Shown here piece after piece: positions 11,033 to 30,925 of a stretch of 64,000 nucleotides of DNA. Every line of letters starts with the position of its first letter. Position 1 is the stretch's first letter. Made by a program: the position numbers and the translations under genes. Source of the stretch: Mesostigma viride (Eukaryota; Streptophyta; Mesostigmatophyceae; Mesostigmatales; Mesostigmataceae); the NCBI GenBank assembly GCA_009746045.1, contig RPFO01000090.1, positions 1,760,689 through 1,824,688 on the forward strand. The letters run 5' to 3'. The notes beneath the pieces are model-generated. The model saw nothing but the letters and a program-made list of their open reading frames with translations. It had not been told where the DNA came from and made no database searches.

Positions 11033-12181
11033 TTACTTGGTTTGCTGGGCCTTGCCCAGCTTCTCCATCATCGTGGCGCTTTGCAGGGCCATCTTCATGG
11101 CCGGGTTGCTCACCAAGGAGGCATCTTCCTTGAGAGCAAGGAGGTGGCCAGCCACCTTCCACCCTCCTGACCCCTGGCTCTCCACTAGGAGCATGGCTGC
11201 CACCACCCTCATGAGATACTCTACCCCAGCCAACTCCCCGGCTGCCGGCCCCAACTCCTTGAAGAGTGTGTCCATGGCCAGGGCGATGTTCATGACCACC
11301 TTCCTGCTTTCCTGGTTCCTCCACCCCCCTTGGCGAGTAGCCATGATCCAACTCTTTATCCCCCCTCCATTGTCGTTGGCATCCTCGAGCACCTCGGGGA
11401 GCACTCTCTCTTGCACCCTCCAATTCACCACTTGTGCTCGAGTGGGCAGCGTCACCCCTTTGGTCTTTTTCGGCTTCCTGGAAGCCCCATCTGCCCCGGC
11501 CAGCGCATCCTTCAATTTCGTCAGGAAATCCTCTTCCTCGGACTCCTCCTCCTCCTCCTCTTCTTTGCCCGCCTGCCCCTGCTTGCCAATAATAGCCGCC
11601 AGCTCCAAGAGCTGCTCCCTCACATCCCCCGCGGCCTTTCCCTTGCTCGGGGCTGGGCTTCCGACTTTTTTCGTCCCCTTTTTCGCCCCTTTCGTGGGCC
11701 GGCGTGGTGGCTGCATCTCCTCTTCGTCCGAGTCCGCCAAGTCCCGGGCGCTTTGGAGGGCTGCCACTAGCGCTTCGTTTGGGTCCGCTGCTGCCAGAAT
11801 TTCAGGCCCGTCCACGTGGTCGACCAGCAGTCCAACGACGGACTCCAGCTGGGCCGCAGACCACCGGCTGACAGTAGTTACCCAGTCGGTCCCGAGGACC
11901 GCCTCAAAGGCAGCGCACACTTCAGGCAGGCCCGAGCAAGTGGAGAGCTCCTGATGGAGCCTTTTCTTCTGCGTCGGCCAGCCTAGTCGGCCCTTTCCCG
12001 TCTGTTTAGTAGCTGTCGGCACCTCGGGATTAGCTTTCGGTAATTGCTTCCCAGCACCTGTCGAACCTGGCTTCCGCCCGGGCTTCGGCATCCCAGCCGC
12101 TTTGCAGAAAGGAATTCGGGCGTCAGCTACGCTGCCCCTGACCCCTGTCGCCGCCTTCGTTAAAACAAAAGAGACCGCCAT
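11033..12181 (-). CDS. Gag-like protein of the retrotransposon
   Basis: 382 codons, first ORF of the element. Its ATG and first codons lie in repeat A1, and it stops 48 bp before the RT start. Features are a basic N-terminus, an acidic Glu-rich stretch in the middle (near 11560-11530, long run of E with S), and Lys/Pro-rich linkers. No zinc knuckle was seen. By position it is the structural (Gag) protein expected in DIRS/PAT-type elements; sequence alone does not identify it. Confidence 0.65.
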   Translation of the reverse strand: MAVSFVLTKAATGVRGSVADARIPFCKAAGMPKPGRKPGSTGAGKQLPKANPEVPTATKQTGKGRLGWPTQKKRLHQELSTCSGLPEVCAAFEAVLGTDWVTTVSRWSAAQLESVVGLLVDHVDGPEILAAADPNEALVAALQSARDLADSDEEEMQPPRRPTKGAKKGTKKVGSPAPSKGKAAGDVREQLLELAAIIGKQGQAGKEEEEEEESEEEDFLTKLKDALAGADGASRKPKKTKGVTLPTRAQVVNWRVQERVLPEVLEDANDNGGGIKSWIMATRQGGWRNQESRKVVMNIALAMDTLFKELGPAAGELAGVEYLMRVVAAMLLVESQGSGGWKVAGHLLALKEDASLVSNPAMKMALQSATMMEKLGKAQQTK

Positions 12182-12541
12182 GAGCTAGGTGAGCAAGCTT
12201 TTATCGTGTTTCAAGGCCAACGGCTCTCTACCAACGGCCAGATCCGGCAACGGCCTCTAAACAGTTTTAGCCGTCAAGTTTTACTTCAGATATTGCTTGT
12301 TGCAAACCCGTCCGCAATCACAGATCTGCTAGGAGAACCTAGACGCAGAAATCCGTCGTCAAGGTACTCAGCACACCGTCAAGGTATGGGCCGCAACAAT
12401 TAGGCCATATCATCCGTAATACTCGTACACTAGAAGCCTAATCAACCTTATTACGATCACATCACCCAGCTCTATTTCACCTAGCATCAGCGGCTCCCCT
12501 TCCGTATCACTATAAAGAAACTATGTTCAGAGAACCCCGAA
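12162..12541 (-). repeat. Element repeat A1 (5' terminus)
   Basis: 379 bp matching 5063-5441 plus one terminal base. It is the outer 5' end of the tyrosine-recombinase retrotransposon. It borders LINE codons for HWQHSYRT at 12542 and covers the gag start codon, so it probably holds the promoter. Confidence 0.87.
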
Positions 12542-13725
12542 CGTACGGTAGCTGTGCTGCCAGTGACTCAGGAATCGGCGGCACGTCAGCAGGATCCGGT
12601 TGCAGACGTCAAGCAGGAACCCCGTGAGCGCCGTCAGCTTAATCACCGGGCCGGCGGGGAGCTGGTCAGGCCCAACGGCGGCGTAGTAGCTGAGTTGCTT
12701 GGCGGCGGTGCTCAGCTCGAGCTCGGTGAACGGCGGTAGCTCGTTGGGGTCGCGGCCAGGGTTTCCGTCAGGGCCGGGTACGTGACTAGTCCTGCTCAGC
12801 GGCAGGCGGCGTGGGCGGCGCAGGGACGTCCGCAGGCGCCACTGGCCCACTGCCAGGCGCGCGGCCGCCAGAGGTCAGGGCCAAGCGGCGGAGGCGGCGG
12901 GGGGGCGCCGAGCAGCCGGGACTGGGAGGAATACCACTCCGGGCAAGCTGCTGCTGTGGTGAGCCAGAGATCGAGCGTCCGCGGCGCCGGCTGCGCGCCG
13001 CCGGCGGGCCGTTGGGCGTGACGCAGGCGGGTCCAGGCGTACTTGCCGTGCTGGTCCTGGAGGTGGGCCACTTCTTGTGGACATGGAGGTCCTCCTGCTC
13101 CCTGGTCGCCTCAGTGCCGGATGGCCGAGTGGTAATGGGCTTTGAGGCGGGCGTAGCGGGCGGGGACCGTCGCGGTTGTCGCGCAGGGCTTGCCGGGCCT
13201 AGCTGCATGGATGACGGCGGGGAGCCGGTGCAGGCTCAGTGGTGAAGCGGGGCGGGCGGCGGGGGGGCAGCAGGGCCCCGGCCACGGGCAGATTGCCAGC
13301 GAGGTTAATTGCCAGCGGGGTGGAAGATCATCATGGCTATACCAAGGCTAGGGCATGGCTTCTCGTCAGAGAGTGACTCTCTGTATAGGCAGGGCTGAGC
13401 TAAATTCTTAATGCATCATCCACGGGGGTCCCATTATAGGCAGGGCGTGGCTTTCTCAATGGGTTAATGCATCGAATCCATGGCCTATGGTTATAGGGTT
13501 ATCGGGGCGCACATGCGCGGGGGCCGCGTACGTGGTAGGCTAAGCCCTTACTAATCTACACTACTGCTATATTCCCTAGCTAGACTGGGGGTGCCTCAGT
13601 GCCAGGGCTTGTGGTTGACGTGGATGACGCCCCCCCTCCAGTATACCGGTTTCCCCCCAGGCTCAGTGCGCTGTGCCGGAGCTGGAGGTAGGTCGGCCAT
13701 AGCGCTCGCGTCCCCGTATGTTGGC
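12542..13725 (-). pseudogene. LINE family-A copy 1, ORF1 end and ORF2 5' half
   Basis: Continuation of the LINE at 3192-4942. 13725-13590 matches the C-terminal part of an L1-type ORF1 (compare 17091-17320). 13590-13310 is an ORF1-ORF2 spacer shared with 16880-17090. 13208-12542 is the ORF2 linker and RT start: FTELELSTAAKQLSYYAAVG, GPDQLPAGPVIK, LTGFLLDVCNRILLTCRRFL, HWQHSYRT. The last block joins naturally to MLYKNQG at 4942. Multiple frameshifts make it a pseudogene. Confidence 0.8.
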
Positions 13726-13799
13726 CAGACCAAGGGCGGTATCTACCTGACTGGTGCGAGCAAGATGTCCTACAAATGCTACCCTACGCTGCCTAATCT

Positions 13800-13990
13800 C
13801 GTCCGAAATGCGAGGCATTAATTACTAATTAATTACTAATTTAATTAAGTAAGTACTTGCGCCGGTGTCATGCGCAAAGGCATGCCACGAAGTACTATGC
13901 TAATCTCATTGAAAAAATAATTACATAAAAGTTTAAACAAATATCGTCTGCATCATTCCTCAACCCACTAGATGGGGATGTAATCCTCAT
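13800..13990 (+). repeat. Dispersed repeat (AAGTAAGTACTTGCGC family)
   Basis: Shares AAGTAAGTACTTGCGC, GCAAAGGCATGCCA and AGTACTAT-CTAATCTCATTG with 55605-55720, and more weakly with 51365-51430 inside CPN20 intron 5. Same orientation in all three. Nature unknown; possibly the 3' end of another retroelement. Confidence 0.55.
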
Positions 13991-14399
13991 CCGAGCTCAG
14001 TGTCCTCTACTGTAATGGCAGACGAGGTGGTTAAGTGTAGCGGCTTTCCTCGATCACTGAGGGCCAATAACCTCCCGACCTGCGGACTTCTACCCTGGCT
14101 AGCAACGGGCCCGCCGACGGGGCCCGTGGGGAGAAACAGGAGCATACCCCTCAGGAAGGTGCTTATATCGCAGATGGCAGCCCATTTCTCGACTTGTCAA
14201 TCATGCGGGCGCGGAGTACGGATAGTCCCAGAAGCCTTGCATCTTCAAGCAGTTGTGTCACATAGGTCCGGGTCGCGCCGCGCCGGTGCCGGGCGCGCGC
14301 AAGTTTGCCAGTGGATCGCGATGGGACAAGGGGACCCTGCCATAGGGGGACTACATCAGGTGTCTACCTGGTTGGCCCATCTTAAGCCCCCCGGCAGGG

Positions 14400-15480
14400 C
14401 CCACATTAATTAATTCATTAATTAATTAATTAATTAATTAATTAATAGACACGTGACTGCGTCACGTGAGCATAAGAAGTCCTCAGTGGGAGGGGAACAT
14501 GGGATGGAATTGATGGTGTAAGCTAATAATCTAGGTCCTAGTTACAGGGTTGCGGGCACCACGGCCCGAATCGCTATGAATGCCATACGCGGTCACACGC
14601 GAAGCCCCCGCAGACTTGACTTGGGGGTGGTCTCCTTCATCACTACTTGCCATCCATCCGTGCGTACCATCTGCCCTCCATTAATTAATTAATTAATTAA
14701 TTAATTAATTAATTAATAGACACGTGACTTGCGTCCATATTATAGACAAACCAGCTAGGAGGCTGCCCGGGTGTGAGCTCGTCACGTCTATAGTGTAGCA
14801 CATGTCCATGTCGAGTCTATTACGAAAAGTCCACGGGTCACTGGCAGCCCTGCCGCGCGCGGCCTCAGTGGGGCACGCCATGCAGGTGAGGACATATCGC
14901 CTAGGGGCTGGGCGGGCTTGGTGCCAGCTAGTCTATCTTATGTGTCTACCTGATCTGTGCGGGCCAGGTGCCCGGCTAGGCCCAGGCGCCTACAGGTGCC
15001 TAACTAGTAATGTGGGAAACATATAGGGCAAACAGCGTACAAATCCTCATTACTAACTAATGTGCAAACCAAAGGGGATGGCCTTGCGCAGCATCTTGGT
15101 GACGTCAGTTGCCGTCGAGTCGTTGCTCCAGCTCCTGCGTCAGTGTCCAGCCTGGTCTCGGCGCTGTAGGTCAGGATCGTCAGAACGACGACCTTGAATC
15201 TAGGTCACGCTTGACCATCCGGGGTAGCTAGGGCGGGGTTGCTCCACCATGCAGCGGCGGTGGCCGGTCAGGGAGTTGCGCCCACGCCATGCCGATCCGT
15301 GTTGTCCTGAAGGTCGTCCTCGCAGTCGGGAAGCCAACTGCTCGAGCAGCTTGATCGATGCGGCCTGAAGTAGGGTAGTTGACCTCGGTGTCGTCTAAGA
15401 GGCGGAGTGTGGGTGGGGGCCCTGCCATGCCGATCGAGGGCCAGGGCCCCCACCCTGATTCAGTGCGAGGCATACCCTGA
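14400..15480 (-). pseudogene. LINE family-A copy 2 (3' part)
   Basis: Minus-strand copy of the 3' UTR and extreme ORF2 end seen at 3192-4100. It ends at 14400-14475 with the palindrome CACGTGACTGCGTCACGTG and a long TTAA-repeat tail. A second TTAA tract plus half a palindrome at about 14680-14728 interrupts it, which suggests another truncated insertion inside this one. The RT coding remnant at 15060-15300 is degraded. Confidence 0.75.
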
Positions 15481-15499
15481 TTCAAAGACTCTAATGACC

Positions 15500-15590
15500 T
15501 ATGCTTGGAAAACCCTATATATGCGCTACATGATCTCCAAACGGAGTCATGCTATAATTTAATTTAATGTAATGTTATTTAGGAAAACCC
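15500..15590 (+). mobile_element. Truncated LINE 3' end with AATTT tail
   Basis: CTACATGA, then CTCC-AAAC-GGAG (15535-15546), then ATGCTATAATTTAATTTAATG. Same 3' architecture as 53790-54093 but with a very short pentanucleotide tail. Confidence 0.6.
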
Positions 15591-15599
15591 TGCAATGAT

Positions 15600-16683
15600 T
15601 CAGGACCTGTCGGAGCATCCCGTGTAAACCGTGCGCCGTCTAGCTTGGCGGCCAGCGTGTCCGTGAGTGTCTATGCCTCGATCGGTGCCATACGTAAGCA
15701 CAGTGAGGACGAGGACCTTGTTGAAGAGCATGCGCTTGCGGTGCTCGCCCAGGCCCTTGGAGCGCCAGTAGGTGTCGAGCGAGCGAAGCCTAGTTAGCCC
15801 AGGCCAGGCCGATGCGCCGGGATGTCCACATCGTCGGCGGTGTCGGGGAGCACATGTGCTCCCCAGCAGTTTGAAGCGATCACGGAACGGGACCTCCGTC
15901 CTGTCTAGCAGCCGTGGCAGCGGCGGGCGACTGGAAGCCCCAATCACCATCGCCTCAGTTTTGACACTAATCGGCCAACCCCACCGCCCGCGCCTCCAAG
16001 CCCAGACAGTCCAGCCAGGTCTGAATGACTGTGCTCGGGGCGCGCGATGAGGGTGGTGTCATCAGCATAGATCAGGTCGGACAGGCGGTAGCCAGGGCCA
16101 CTGCCGCAGTGTTTGGCTAGCTCGTTAAGGATGTCCAAGCCGGGCTCGAAGCCCCGCTTAAGAGCAGTAAAGCATCATGCACGCACATGGCCCGGCGCAC
16201 ATGTGACATGATCCACGACAATGATTAATGAACAGATATGGGGACAGGAAACAACCTTGTCACACCGGCCCCGTGGTGAACTGGGGAATGGTGGGGTGGT
16301 GCCTTCCCGCAGTCCGCACTACTGCCTGTGAGCCCTCATACAGTCGACGAATGGCAGCAATAAACGCTGGTGGTACCCGATCCAGAGCTAGGATGGCCCA
16401 ATTCATTAACCTTCGGGACCCCGGAGCTAGGATGGCCCAAAGAGCCTCCCAGAGGACCGACGGTGTCAAAAGCCTTGATATATAGTCAACAAAAATGAAG
16501 ACCAGCGGCAAACCGTCAGGGCAAAGGCGACGCACCTCCTCCATCAACCGGCGCGCGACAAATACAGCCATGACAGTGTTACGACCGGCCACGATGGAAA
16601 CCCATCTGAGACTCACCCAGGTGTGGGTCCAGCGCGGCGCGGAGTGAGCTGAGCAGCATCGACGTAACCATCGAATTGAATTG
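15600..16683 (-). pseudogene. LINE ORF2 fragment (reverse transcriptase)
   Basis: Minus-strand RT remnant, 5' truncated. Order: GRNTVMAVFVARRLMEEV, LPLVFIFVDY, VLWEALWAILAP, FIAAIRRLYEGS (16640-16300), then LSDLIYADDTTLIARPE with the YADD box (about 16095-16040), then FRDRFKLLGST (about 15890-15850) and VLVLTVLTYGTD (about 15710-15680). Several frame changes. Homologous to the family-A and family-B copies but clearly diverged. Confidence 0.78.
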
Positions 16684-17735
16684 AATTGTAACATAACTCC
16701 GTTGGGAGTATATGTAGCACATAGCCCAGAGAAGGGGCATATGGCCTATCATACTACATTCTAAGCTACTTCCTGCAAGGGTGGAAATGTAAACAACACT
16801 TGCTCTAGGTGCACTAGGGCACCTGCACCACCCAGAGCTTCAGGCAACACCCAGCTAAGGCGGGAGCCTGTCACAGGTGGGGAAGATCAGCACAGCTATA
16901 CAAGAGCTAGGGCATCAGGCTTCTCAGCAGGGAGTGACCCCCTGCATGGGCACTGCATAATTAAATAAAGATAGGCATCATCTGGAGGGTGGCTCATCAT
17001 AGGCACACATGTACATTCATGACTGAAAAGGCTAGGCCTCAGTTGGTATAGTGCCTGTAGTAGGCGGGCATGTACAAGGCCACTGTCTAACTATTCTACA
17101 CTACTGCTGCTGTATTCCCCTAGGCTGGGGCTGCTGGAGTCGCTGGGGCCGCGGTGGTCCCTGGAGGGGGTCGCGTGCCAGGGCTTGTGGCCGACGTAGA
17201 TGGCCGCCCCCTTCAAGTACACCGGCTGGCCCGCCTTGGTCTGCCGGAGCTGGAGGTAGGTCGGCCATAGCTCCCGTCGCCGTTGTTGCTGCGCCAGGGT
17301 CAAGTCGTCGTCCACGGTGAAGGGAGTGTTCTCGAGCCGCTTGCGGCGTCTGAGAAACGAAATCTTGTCCGCTGGGCTGTCAAAGATGAGAAGAAGCGGA
17401 GGCGCCCCTGCCTTACCCCGCGCGCGGGGGAGGCGGTGGGCGGTCAGCTTAATCTCACCAAGGAGGCCCATGCGTGCAAGGATTTTGCTCTCAAACGCAC
17501 GTGCAAGCTTCTCGGAATTCTCACCTTCCACCATGTCGAAGTTCTTGAGTATGGCGTTGAGGCTGCGCTTGGCGAGCTCGGCCTCCTCGCGGAGGTCAAG
17601 CGTCTGCCGTTGGAGCTGGGCTGCGACGGCGGAGGTGGTCGGAGGTGGTATGTTGCTTAAGCATGTCCGCCCAGGTCGTGATGGGAGGAGCATCGCCGGC
17701 CAGGCCAGCCGGGGCTGGCTTGGCGGCAATGTCCT
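16684..17735 (-). mobile_element. ORF1-only LINE derivative
   Basis: Minus-strand element with an ORF1 reading frame (17729-17091) followed by the ORF1-ORF2 spacer and then directly by the family-B 3' UTR, its 3' hairpin (about 16695-16710) and a GAATT-type tail; ORF2 is absent. ORF1 resembles L1-type ORF1 proteins: a coiled-coil-like stretch (LREEAELAKRSLNAILKNFD), an RRM-like core (PPLLLIFDSPADKISFLRRR), and the C-terminal pattern DLTLAQQQRRRELWPTYLQL with YLKGAAIYVGHKPW. This frame is uninterrupted over 212 codons, the best-preserved LINE ORF in the window. Confidence 0.72.
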
Positions 17736-18190
17736 TCACTGCCTGGACGTAACCATGCATCTGGCTAACCAGTAGCCAACAGACATCCGCCAGCCTGGCT
17801 ATGCGTCTCGCCTAGTGTTGCCTGTTTGCTCACGTCTTCATAGCAATGTAATGCCCGCACGGGTCATGTTGCACCCACAGGGGATGCCGGATTGTTTCGA
17901 CGGGTCCGATTGTGCACCCTGTGGCATGCATGAGGGAAGGGGGGGGTCTGTGCCCCCCTTCCCACTGTGCACACTCTGGTGCTCCGTGACTCCCCAACGG
18001 GACCACGTGATTAATTAATGAATTAATAGATCGATCGGTCGGAACGGTCTCATACCTACGGCTTCGCAAGGCAACCCCTTTCAGGGTTGGATTAGGAAAA
18101 AGTTGACTGACCGAGATCAGAATGATGGCATTGAAGAAGAGACTTCATGCGTCGACAGAATACAGATGGCAACTGAATTTATCGTGCAAA
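17736..18190. other. Repeat-derived sequence, no gene recognised
   Basis: Contains a LINE-type 3' hairpin (CTCCC-CAAC-GGGA within 17981-18006) followed by an ATTAATTAATG tail on the plus strand. The rest was not recognised. Confidence 0.45.
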
Positions 18191-18194
18191 AATT

Positions 18195-18285
18195 GATGCC
18201 CATTAATTAATTAATTAATTAACTAATTAATTAATTAATAGACACGTGACTGCGTCACGTGAGCATAAATCCTCAGTGGATTTAT
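18195..18285 (-). mobile_element. Truncated LINE family-A 3' end
   Basis: TTAA-repeat tract, then TAGACACGTGACTGCGTCAC and GTGAGCATAAATCCTCAGTGG. Only the last 60 or so bases of the family-A 3' UTR are present. Confidence 0.65.
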
Positions 18286-18998
18286 GATGCCCATGCCCAA
18301 TTCACAAGACCAGGTTTTATACACACCCTGCTCTTTCTGACTGCTGTACAAGCAATCCGCACCCAGTCTCTGTACAGCACAGAGGCAAACTGTGCCAGCT
18401 AGCTATGCCCTCCTAATTGTTTCCAAAGCTCCTCCTCATTGTTCCACCAGGCCAAGTCTTTTTGCCTTGGTTTGGCTTCAGAACTATGCAAAACCGTGGG
18501 CCCTTAAAATATTTACAGGTTGACCATCCATGTCCGCACCCGAAACGCTGGCGCCCGGCCCACCATCATGACATGCAGAGATGCAGCGATGCAGCGATGC
18601 AGCGATGCAGAGATGGATGATCAACCTGCATGCAGCTCAACATACTGGCTCTCAGTTGAAACCAGAGCTTCTATCAGGTAAACTTCCACCAATTCCACAC
18701 CCCTAGACTCGTCCCAACTTCTCCAATAGGTCCATCAGCATTTCCATGAGACAACCAGCGCAGGGCAGGAATCTGGAGAATCTGGACCATGGCCAGCACA
18801 TGCTTGCTACTGTCTCCGCTAGATGCCTGGGCACTCGCCATTCAGCCGCCTTTCCTAAGCTATAAAAGACCATGGCATTCATAAAAGACACCTGTCATAC
18901 TTTTTCCCTGTCAACGGGGTGCACACACGGCCAGTTTCGACAGTGGCTGCCTCGTTTAGGTCTTGAAACTGGCCTCGAACGACTCCCAGTTGTTTCCC
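18286..18998. other. Downstream flank of the synaptotagmin gene
   Basis: Expected 3' UTR and flank of the minus-strand gene that ends at 18999. A short GATGCAGC tandem lies at 18573-18610 and a degenerate copy of the GAGACAACCAGCGCAGG repeat at 18748-18800. No coding signal was seen. Confidence 0.45.
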
Positions 18999-29933
<10,935 letters not shown>

Positions 29934-30925
29934 GACGACCGACGGGAATGAACAACTCCCAATTTATTCCGATACCTACTGTTAACTGAAACACCCCGTA
30001 TAAAACTGCAGACTGACCATTTATGGTAACAGGGAGCACGGAACTTTCTCCCTCCTGTGACCTGTCGCAGTCAAGGCACCGTGGCCAATGCACAAAAGGA
30101 AAACTTTCACGTCTCGCCAAGGTCTCGCCAAAAAATCGCTGTGACAACTGCACGACATGAGTGACATCGTTCCAGGTCAAACCCCTCGTTGCACCGGCGA
30201 TGCCCTGTCAGCACGTGGATACTAGCAAGCCTGATGCAACTCGAACTTCTGACAAGTCATTTTGTCGACAAGGCCCTCCAACCGTGCGGAGAAAGTTTTC
30301 AGTCAACAGCCGTAGCCAAGAACAGCCTTTGAACACATACCTCTCGCCTTCTTTACATACGGAAAGATTAATTGTCCGTTCACCGACTTCACATGGGAAT
30401 AAACTGACTAGCTCTGACTAGCAACATGCGGAAAGGGAGAGTACCTTGGATATTTATTTCGCAGATTCTCCCACGTCCTATTGCACGCCACGTGTCGATG
30501 GCTACGGTGAACGCACTGCTTATACTGTACAAGCAAGACGAAAGTTCACATTATTTTGCTTACTCATGGCGGTTTCCCAGTCCGTTCATTGCGTAGGTGC
30601 CCACATTTCGTAGAGAAGACATGTAATAAGGATGTATACGACTATTGCGACCACCTGTCTGCCTCAATCTGGCTTCACCCGTAGCAAAATGGCCAGCTCA
30701 TTGTCCAGCCATTTGAAGGTGTCCAATTTGAAGGTGGAATGAGAAACGGCATTCGTCGTTTCCATTACAAGTTACAGTAAATCGTCTGCTTCCAAAATCT
30801 TCCTGAGGCCACTGCGACTATCTTGCCTGGGAAATACTTAATGCCTGACGTATCTAGCCTGCTGCTGTCCGGCGGCTTCGCGGCATCTAATCTGGGAGTT
30901 GACTAGTAACAGGAATACGCTGACT
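29934..30925. promoter_or_regulatory. Bidirectional promoter region and possible uORF
   Basis: 992 bp between the divergent start codons of the synaptotagmin and desulfhydrase-like genes; must hold both promoters. No TATA box stands out. ATG at 30841 opens a 21-codon ORF ending TAG at 30904-30906, out of frame with the likely main ATG at 30926, so it would act as a short upstream ORF if transcribed. Confidence 0.45.

Larger units (their letters stand above)
4943..12541 (-). mobile_element. Split-direct-repeat tyrosine-recombinase retrotransposon (PAT/Kangaroo type)
   Basis: A 7.6-kb element of the DIRS-like order, oriented on the minus strand: A1 repeat (12541-12162), gag-like ORF, RT-RNase H, tyrosine recombinase, B1 (5575-5489), A2 (5441-5063), B2 (5029-4943). 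This A1-ORFs-B1-A2-B2 arrangement is the signature of PAT, Ngaro and Volvox Kangaroo elements, which integrate with a tyrosine recombinase and make no target duplication. The A copies (379 bp) differ at one visible base, so insertion is recent. The target is a LINE reverse transcriptase. Without the nested TTAA transposon (5656-7909 plus one TTAA) the element would be about 5.3 kb. Confidence 0.9.

Noticed and set aside
11033-11954. Plus-strand ORF of 305 codons
   Set aside because: Antisense shadow of the gag-like ORF; Ser/Pro-rich composition follows from the Lys/Glu-rich complement.
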